NCBI GenBank assembly: GCA_030427825.1 | Contig: JAUICO010000013.1 | Coordinates: forward strand, 1-59,094 | Source: a bacterium | Lineage (GTDB): Bacteria; Myxococcota_A; Bradymonadia; REDH01 | Length of the DNA: 59,094 bases | Direction of reading: 5' to 3' | Shown: positions 54,457 to 59,094 of the stretch, piece after piece | How the letters are laid out: each line of letters begins with the position of its first letter | Numbering within the stretch: position 1 is the first letter of the stretch | Position numbers and translations under genes: made by a program | Notes under the pieces: generated by a model | Told to the model about the DNA's origin: nothing | What the model saw: only the letters and a program-made list of their open reading frames with translations | Databases searched by the model: none

Positions 54457-55176
54457 TCAGTGCACTTCGGCACCCCAAACACGCTGCAGGAAAGCCTGGC
54501 GCCCGGAGCCCCGACGGTAACGCTGATAGTGCTCCGGGTTCGTCCTGTAGAAGTCCTGATGATAGCCTTCGGCTACCCAGAAGGTTCCGGCAGCCTCGAC
54601 GGGCACGACGATCATGGCGTCGAAGCGGCCGCTTGCTGCGAGCTGCGCTTTGGATGCCTCGGCCAGAGCCCGCTGCGCGTCATCAAGCACATATATCGCC
54701 GGCCGGTACTGCTGCCCGCGGTCGGCGAATTGTCCCCCGGCGTCTGTGGGGTCCATAGAACGCCAGAAGACGTCCAGGAGCTCGTCGTAGGTGACCCGTT
54801 GGGGGTCGTAGACAACGCGCACCGCCTCAGTGTGTCCGGTGCGACCACCGGAGACCTCGTGGTAGGTCGGACGCTCCTCGCTGCCACCGGTGTAGCCTGA
54901 GAGTACCTCGGCGACGCCTTCGATTGCCTCGAAAGGGCCTTCCATGCACCAGAAGCAGCCGCCGGCAAAGATGGCGACCGCCATGCCTTCCGGCGCCGGG
55001 TCCGCTTCAGGCTGTCCCGCACCGCTTCCGTGGCCCGGTGATGCGCCCTGCGTCTGGGCGGCCGCGGTGCCGGGGGACCGGCACGCGAGGGCGACCAGCG
55101 TCACCGCGACCGCAGCCGCAGCGCAGAGCACGCGCAATAGAGAACGTAGCGCAGTGACGCGCTGTGCGTCGGTCAT
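54457..55176 (-). CDS. msrA: Exported peptide-methionine (S)-S-oxide reductase MsrA
   Basis: The 239-residue product has a signal peptide with a lipobox (LVALAC, Cys about 32) and an MsrA domain. The catalytic Cys lies in FAGGCFWCMEGPFEAI, and the substrate loop SGYTGGS and SGGRTGHTEAVRVVYDP complete the fold. It reduces methionine-S-sulfoxide in envelope proteins. MsrA is usually cytosolic, so the exported form is unusual. ATG 55176 overlaps the msrB stop (ATGA) and has GGAGGGGATCG before it. Electron supply to the periplasmic enzyme is not evident nearby. Confidence 0.93.
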   Translation of the reverse strand: MTDAQRVTALRSLLRVLCAAAAVAVTLVALACRSPGTAAAQTQGASPGHGSGAGQPEADPAPEGMAVAIFAGGCFWCMEGPFEAIEGVAEVLSGYTGGSEERPTYHEVSGGRTGHTEAVRVVYDPQRVTYDELLDVFWRSMDPTDAGGQFADRGQQYRPAIYVLDDAQRALAEASKAQLAASGRFDAMIVVPVEAAGTFWVAEGYHQDFYRTNPEHYQRYRRGSGRQAFLQRVWGAEVH

Positions 55177-55802
55177 CGATCCCCTCCACGGGTAGCGCTG
55201 AAGTCCAGCGAAACGGAGTTGATGCAGTATCGCAGGCCGGACGGCCGTGGGCCGTCTTCGAAGACATGGCCCAGATGGCCGCCGCAGGTACCGCAGAGGA
55301 CCTCAGTTCGTTGCATGCGGAAGCTGTTGTCGACCTCGGTGGCTACGCGATTCGGACTCATGGGGCGCGTAAAGCTGGGCCACCCTGTGCCTGAATCGAA
55401 CTTGTCTTCGGACGCAAAGAGCGGCGTTCCGCATCCCGCACAGTGGTAGACTCCGTCGGCATGATGGTCATGGTAGGCGCCGCTAAAAGCGCGCTCGGTG
55501 CCCTTCTCGCGCAATACGTAGAACTCCTCCGGCGTGAGTCGCTCGCGCCACTCACGCTCGGAAGTCGGGATTGCACGTGGCGTCGCCGTTTCACGATCTA
55601 CGGGGCCGGCGCTCCTCTGAGAGGTCTCGCCCGAGCGGCTCCGCGCAGGGTCTTCGTTGCCTGTCTCGCGCTGCGCCGTCGCGGCGGCCGTGCTACCGTC
55701 CGGCGTTGTAGTCGCCGAACAGCCGCCGTTCACTACGATGGCGACTGACAGGGTCCACAGCGCGTGTCGAAAGCGGCGCCGACTTCGTGTTGGTCTCATC
55801 AT
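55173..55802 (-). CDS. msrB: Exported peptide-methionine (R)-S-oxide reductase MsrB
   Basis: The 209-residue product has a signal peptide with a probable lipobox (VVNGGC), a Thr/Ser linker and an MsrB domain. Two zinc CxxC pairs (CAGC and CGTC), TGWPSF and the catalytic Cys in RYCINSVSL are present. It reduces methionine-R-sulfoxide. It is upstream of and overlaps msrA, so both stereoisomers can be repaired in the envelope. Two consecutive ATGs open the frame; the second, 55799, has better spacing from GAGGAG. Confidence 0.93.
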   Translation of the reverse strand: MMRPTRSRRRFRHALWTLSVAIVVNGGCSATTTPDGSTAAATAQRETGNEDPARSRSGETSQRSAGPVDRETATPRAIPTSEREWRERLTPEEFYVLREKGTERAFSGAYHDHHADGVYHCAGCGTPLFASEDKFDSGTGWPSFTRPMSPNRVATEVDNSFRMQRTEVLCGTCGGHLGHVFEDGPRPSGLRYCINSVSLDFSATRGGDR

Positions 55803-55900
55803 TCGCTCCTCTGCGTTCCGTTCGCGGGCGAATACGGCGCAGCGCGTCCGTGATTACACAGGAGATTCGACCGGCCGGGGCGAACACAGAGACAGGGTCT

Positions 55901-56842
55901 TCAGGATTTCGCCTTGCGACGGCGAATCTTCTCGCGCTGAATGACCTCATCATCTTCATAGATATTCTCGGCGCGCCCGATGATCAGCGGGTCGATCGGG
56001 TCGAGATTCGATGGGTCCTTGCCGTCGTAGTCCGTCGTCGTGAGCACGTAGCGCATCGCGTTGATACGAGCGCGCTTCTTGTCGTCTGAGCGAATGACCA
56101 TCCACGGAGCGATATCGGTATCCGTGGAGTAGAACATCGACTCTTTAGCGATGGTGTAATCCTTCCACCGCGGCAGCGACGCGAAGTCCATCTCGGACAG
56201 CTTCCACTGCTTCAGGGGGTCCCTGGCGCGAGCCACGAAGCGCTTCAGCTGCTCTTCGCGGCTTACAGAGAACCAGAACTTGACCAGGCGGGTGCCGCTC
56301 TCGATGAGCATGTGCTCGAACTCGGGAACCTGGCGCATGAACTCGGTGTATTCACCGGGTGTGCAGAATCCCATCACGCGCTCGACGCCGGCGCGATTGT
56401 ACCAGGAGCGATCGAAGAAGGCGATGTTGCCTTCGGTCGGCAGCTCCTGAACGTAGCGCTGAAAGTACCATTGCCCGCGCTCGGTGTCCGTGGGCTTGGT
56501 GAGGGCAACTACCCGGGCGTGCCGCGGGTTGAGATGCTCCATGAAGCGCTTGATGGTGCCGCCCTTTCCGGCGGCGTCGCGACCCTCGAAGAGAATGACC
56601 AGCTTCTCACCCGTCGCGAGCATCCAGTTCTGCATCTTTACGAGCTCGATCTGCAGCCGGTGCTTCTGCTCCTCATAGTCGCTGCGGGAGAGCTTCGTTC
56701 GGTACGGGTAGTTCTTCGAAACCAACTCTCTGGGCTTCGCGTCGGCCACGGCGCGCACCACCCGCTGGGGAATGTTTTCCTCAAGCAGCGGGTTATCGAG
56801 CCTGAATTTTTCAATCAGTGACATTTCGGCGGATTCGGGCAT
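55901..56842 (-). CDS. ppk2: Polyphosphate kinase 2 (class I)
   Basis: The 313-residue product has the PPK2 Walker A EGRDAAGKGGTIKRF, Walker B IAFFDRSWYNRAGVERVMGFC and lid residues in RARDPLKQWKLSEMD. The spacing and the EGRDAAGKGG form match class I PPK2, which uses polyphosphate to make ATP from ADP. There is no PPK1 nearby. The start is ATG 56842 with GAGG ten bases before it; ATG 56824 is a possible alternative. A predicted sigma70-type promoter lies just upstream. Confidence 0.92.
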   Translation of the reverse strand: MPESAEMSLIEKFRLDNPLLEENIPQRVVRAVADAKPRELVSKNYPYRTKLSRSDYEEQKHRLQIELVKMQNWMLATGEKLVILFEGRDAAGKGGTIKRFMEHLNPRHARVVALTKPTDTERGQWYFQRYVQELPTEGNIAFFDRSWYNRAGVERVMGFCTPGEYTEFMRQVPEFEHMLIESGTRLVKFWFSVSREEQLKRFVARARDPLKQWKLSEMDFASLPRWKDYTIAKESMFYSTDTDIAPWMVIRSDDKKRARINAMRYVLTTTDYDGKDPSNLDPIDPLIIGRAENIYEDDEVIQREKIRRRKAKS

Positions 56843-56879
56843 GCGCGGTCAGCCTCACGACAGCGAAACGGAGCGCGAA

Positions 56880-56909
56880 AACATACGCTTAGCCGCGCAT
56901 TCGGGTCAA
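56880..56909 (-). promoter_or_regulatory. Candidate ppk2 promoter
   Basis: On the minus strand TTGACC (56909-56904) and TATGTT (56885-56880) are separated by 18 bases, giving good -35 and fair -10 matches. The predicted start of transcription would be near 56873, about 30 bases before ATG 56842. Confidence 0.45.
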
Positions 56910-57116
56910 TGATCGCAAGCCCTTAGGACCCGCTTGCGTTGCTACGAAGCGCGCCCCCCGGAGCAGCAGCATCGCGCCCGGAACCGCCACCACAAACGAG
57001 CCGACAACGCCGGCGCAAACTTCATGAGACGCGGGGCGCTACGACCCGGTCGACAACGACGCGCTCTTCTGCGAACGCAGACGCAGGTGATGCGACGGAT
57101 CTGCTGAGAGAGCTGA

Positions 57117-57539
57117 ATGCCTGTTGTGGTACAGCAGGGATGCGTGATCCCGGACTATGAAATTTCATTCACGACCAGCCGCTCCGGCGGTCCGGGCGGA
57201 CAACACGTCAACCGGACCGAGTCGCGCGTGACCCTGTGGTGGTCTCCGGCATCCTCGTCCGCCCTCTCGCCGGCGCAGAAGCGCCGCGTGCTGAGTCGTC
57301 TGGGGCGCCGACTGAATGCAGACGGCCTGCTCCACATCAACGTCGACACGCATCGCAGCCAGCTGCGTAATCGCCGTGAGGCCGAGCTGCGGCTCGCTGA
57401 GCTTCTTGGGGACGCGCTGCATGTGCGAAAACGACGTCGGGCGACGAAACCAACCCGTGGATCGGTTGAGCGGCGCCTCAAGAGCAAGCGGCAGAACAGT
57501 GAGAAGAAGCGCTCGCGACGCCAGAACACAGAGGATTGA
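57117..57539 (+). CDS. arfB: ArfB-type peptidyl-tRNA hydrolase
   Basis: The 140-residue product has the class I release factor-type GGQ motif in SRSGGPGGQHVNRTESRV and a basic C-terminal tail that would bind the ribosomal mRNA channel (KSKRQNSEKKRSRRQNTED). ArfB/YaeJ rescues stalled ribosomes. The length is the family length. The start is ATG 57117, and a GTG 27 bases downstream is possible. The YdcF-like gene begins three bases after its stop and probably shares the transcript. Confidence 0.93.
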   Translation: MPVVVQQGCVIPDYEISFTTSRSGGPGGQHVNRTESRVTLWWSPASSSALSPAQKRRVLSRLGRRLNADGLLHINVDTHRSQLRNRREAELRLAELLGDALHVRKRRRATKPTRGSVERRLKSKRQNSEKKRSRRQNTED

Positions 57540-57542
57540 GCC

Positions 57543-58454
57543 ATGATTATTCTTGTCTGCATGATCGCCGGCATGGGTCTGTTGGCCGAGTCGATTCGCA
57601 GGAAAGCGACAGACGGCACGCTTGACCGTCGGGTGGCTCTCGCAGGCGCGGTGATGCTCATGATCGCGGCGGCGTTGCTGCTGACGATGTCACGCTACAG
57701 TCTGGTGAAGACGATCGGCCGCCTGATGATGCCGGCGGGCGTTCTATGGCTGTCTATGATGGTGGCCGCCGCCATCTGCTGGTCGCGCAACCTGAAGCAT
57801 GCCACCGCAGTCACCTGTGCGCTCTGGGTCCTGTGCACCGTTGCCGGCAACCACCGCTTCGCATCCTCAATCGTGAGTGGCCTTGAGGCGCCCTATCGGG
57901 ACATCGACGTCATGCAGGAGGGGGGCTTAGACGTAGTCCATGTGCTCGGCGGCGGCACAAGCGGGAGCAACGGCCATTACAGATTGGGCGCCAGCGGCGG
58001 GCGCGTCATGCTCGGCGCCCGAATCTACTACGCCGGGGGCACGCCTCTACTACTGACCTCAGGCTCGGCGCCACCCGGCAGGGACGGGCGACCGGGGCAT
58101 GACTCCGCCGCCGCAACAACGGCGATCTGGACTGACATCGGGATCCCGGAATCTGCCATCATCCAGATGCCGGCTCCGCGCAATACCCGCGACGAAGCCG
58201 CGATGTTGCGAGAGCTCGCCCGCGAGCGTGGCTGGCAGCGCGTCGGTGTCGTCACCAGCGCCTGGCACATGCGCCGTGCGACCCGTCTTCTGCGGGACAC
58301 GGACTTCGAGGTTGTACCGCTGCCGGCGGATTTCATCTCTGACGGCCGGGGCGGTCTGCCCCGAAGCTTCGCTGCGTGGATTCCCGGCGGAGACGGATTC
58401 TTCATGTCCCATCGCGCAGGGTGGGAGATTCTGGGCTCCCTCGCGGGGCGATAG
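57543..58454 (+). CDS. YdcF/ElyC-like (DUF218) membrane protein
   Basis: The 303-residue product has about three N-terminal transmembrane helices (residues 1-80, including LAGAVMLMIAAALLLTM) and a DUF218 domain: VVHVLGGGTSGSNGHYRLGASGGRVMLGARIYYAGGTPLLLTSG, IIQMPAPRNTRDEA and GVVTSAWHMRRATRLLR. DUF218 proteins such as ElyC act in envelope biogenesis, though their reaction is not settled. It begins three bases after arfB. Confidence 0.87.
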   Translation: MIILVCMIAGMGLLAESIRRKATDGTLDRRVALAGAVMLMIAAALLLTMSRYSLVKTIGRLMMPAGVLWLSMMVAAAICWSRNLKHATAVTCALWVLCTVAGNHRFASSIVSGLEAPYRDIDVMQEGGLDVVHVLGGGTSGSNGHYRLGASGGRVMLGARIYYAGGTPLLLTSGSAPPGRDGRPGHDSAAATTAIWTDIGIPESAIIQMPAPRNTRDEAAMLRELARERGWQRVGVVTSAWHMRRATRLLRDTDFEVVPLPADFISDGRGGLPRSFAAWIPGGDGFFMSHRAGWEILGSLAGR

Positions 58455-58697
58455 ATCGCCGGCCGCGGGCTGTCGATTCACATTGCATCTTGCTGATAAA
58501 GCGCCTATGCCCCGGCTCGAAGGGCGCTTCAGTGCACGTGATCTCGTAGCCGTCACGCCCGGCAAAGCTATCAGAGGCCGAGTGCACGTCAGTTCCTTTC
58601 TTTCTTTCGACTTCCCGTTATCGAAGCAACACAGCGCCATTGCCCATTGTGGGCGTGGGCATTTCTGCGTTCGGAACGGGGAAACCATGGATAAGTG
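58455..58697. other. Long leader of the RRM gene
   Basis: This 243-base stretch before the RRM protein holds a 7-pair inverted repeat AAGCGCC/GGCGCTT (58499-58529), two copies of AGTGCACGT (58531-58539 and 58581-58589) and a pyrimidine tract of TTTC repeats (58593-58608). A three-codon frame ATG GAT AAG TGA (58687-58698) overlaps the RRM start in TGATG. The features suggest a regulated leader, but no known motif is recognised. Confidence 0.45.
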
Positions 58698-59094
58698 ATG
58701 AGTAAGAAGCTTTTTGTAGGTGGGCTGAGCTGGGGAACCACGGACGCGACGTTGCGTGCAGCCTTTGAAGAATTCGGTGCAGTCTCTGACGCAGTTGTGA
58801 TTTCGGACCGGGAAACCGGCCGTTCACGCGGTTTCGGTTTCGTAACCCTTGATGATGATGCGGAAGCCGAGAAGGCAATGGAAGAGATGAACGGAGTCGA
58901 ACTCGACGGCCGTGCAATCACCGTCAATGAGGCTCGCGAGCGTCAGGGCGGCGGCGGCGGCGGACGACGTGGCGGCGGCGGCGGCGGCGGCTACGGCGGC
59001 GGCGGCGGCGGTGGTCGTGGCGGCTACGGCGGCGGTGGCGGCGGTGGCCGTGGCGGCGGCGGCGGCGGCTACGGCGGCGGCGGCGGCGGCGGTC
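58698..59094 (+). CDS. RRM RNA-binding protein with Gly-rich tail, partial at right edge
   Basis: The frame opens at ATG 58698 and runs off the right edge. The first about 80 residues are a single RNA recognition motif with RNP2 KLFVGGL and RNP1 RGFGFVTL. The tail is almost entirely Gly with interspersed Tyr and Arg (GYGGGGGGG, RGGYGG), as in bacterial Rbp/cold-inducible glycine-rich proteins. It probably binds single-stranded RNA and may be cold-responsive. The Gly-rich codons form imperfect GGC repeats, prone to slippage. Translation may be coupled to the three-codon leader frame through TGATG. Confidence 0.92.
   Translation, partial: MSKKLFVGGLSWGTTDATLRAAFEEFGAVSDAVVISDRETGRSRGFGFVTLDDDAEAEKAMEEMNGVELDGRAITVNEARERQGGGGGGRRGGGGGGGYGGGGGGGRGGYGGGGGGGRGGGGGGYGGGGGGG

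Noticed and set aside
58920..59094. CRISPR or tandem-repeat array in the right end
   Set aside because: The repeats are GGC/GGT glycine codons inside an open frame, with no spacers of constant length.
1..59094. rRNA or tRNA genes, prophage or IS elements
   Set aside because: No cloverleaf, rRNA sequence, integrase, transposase or phage structural gene was recognised by reading; a tRNA scan would be needed to exclude small RNA genes.

Overview
The window is GC-rich chromosomal DNA that looks like a Myxococcota/Bradymonadota-type (former Deltaproteobacteria) bacterium. The main clues are about a dozen lipoproteins whose lipobox is followed by an Asp/Gly/Ala-rich linker, two large Cys-rich surface proteins (one with about 12 copies of the CGDGxVDxGEECDDG repeat typical of myxobacteria), and a MYXO-CTERM-like tail on one protein. 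I see no rRNA, tRNA, integrase, transposase, prophage or CRISPR array. Genes are densely packed on both strands. The assignment to this lineage is inferred from protein style, not from a phylogenetic marker.

Layout. 1-3.65 kb (minus): GH97 glycosidase lipoprotein, then a purple-acid-phosphatase-like phosphoesterase that runs off the left edge. 3.96-7.27 kb (+): giant Cys-rich lipoprotein. 7.3-11.1 kb: membrane protein and amidase (minus), DUF547 and DoxX (+). 11.1-22.0 kb: an 11-kb all-minus metal/nitrite block made of two modules. The first is nirK (cytochrome c-tethered copper nitrite reductase), nirV (FGE-fold protein without the catalytic cysteines) and a SCO1/SenC lipoprotein with a His-rich arm. 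The second is blaI-like repressor, M56 membrane protease with a periplasmic His/Cys cluster, czcC, czcB and czcA (HME-RND efflux). A promoter overlapping a perfect 8-bp dyad lies in front of the repressor, and a second perfect dyad lies in front of nirK. 22-30.3 kb: two lipoproteins, MBL-fold hydrolase, aldo/keto reductase, methyltransferase and FAD enzyme in head-to-head overlap, hotdog thioesterase, carotenoid-isomerase-like FAD enzyme. 30.5-38 kb: Dps, sulfotransferase, DUF1801 protein, carbonic anhydrase, UPF0178 protein, degenerate MBL protein, photolyase, Baeyer-Villiger-type monooxygenase. 38.2-46.2 kb: tmcA, hydrolase lipoprotein, OsmC, cysteine synthase, Cys-rich lipoprotein. 46.3-52.5 kb: monomeric isocitrate dehydrogenase, PPOX-fold protein, L-lactate dehydrogenase-type FMN enzyme, MYXO-CTERM-like protein, YaaA, CopD-like membrane protein. 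52.7-59.1 kb: carboxylesterase lipoprotein, exported MsrB-MsrA pair, class I PPK2, ArfB, YdcF-like protein, and a Gly-rich RRM RNA-binding protein cut by the right edge.

Themes. Many genes fit oxidative, nitrosative and metal stress defence: Dps, OsmC, YaaA, MsrA/MsrB, photolyase, NirK, SCO and Czc. The best candidate for an under-described system is the BlaI/M56 pair joined to czcCBA. The M56 protein has no beta-lactam sensor domain but has 6 His and 2 Cys within 23 residues of a predicted periplasmic loop, which suggests proteolytic de-repression of an efflux operon by periplasmic metal.
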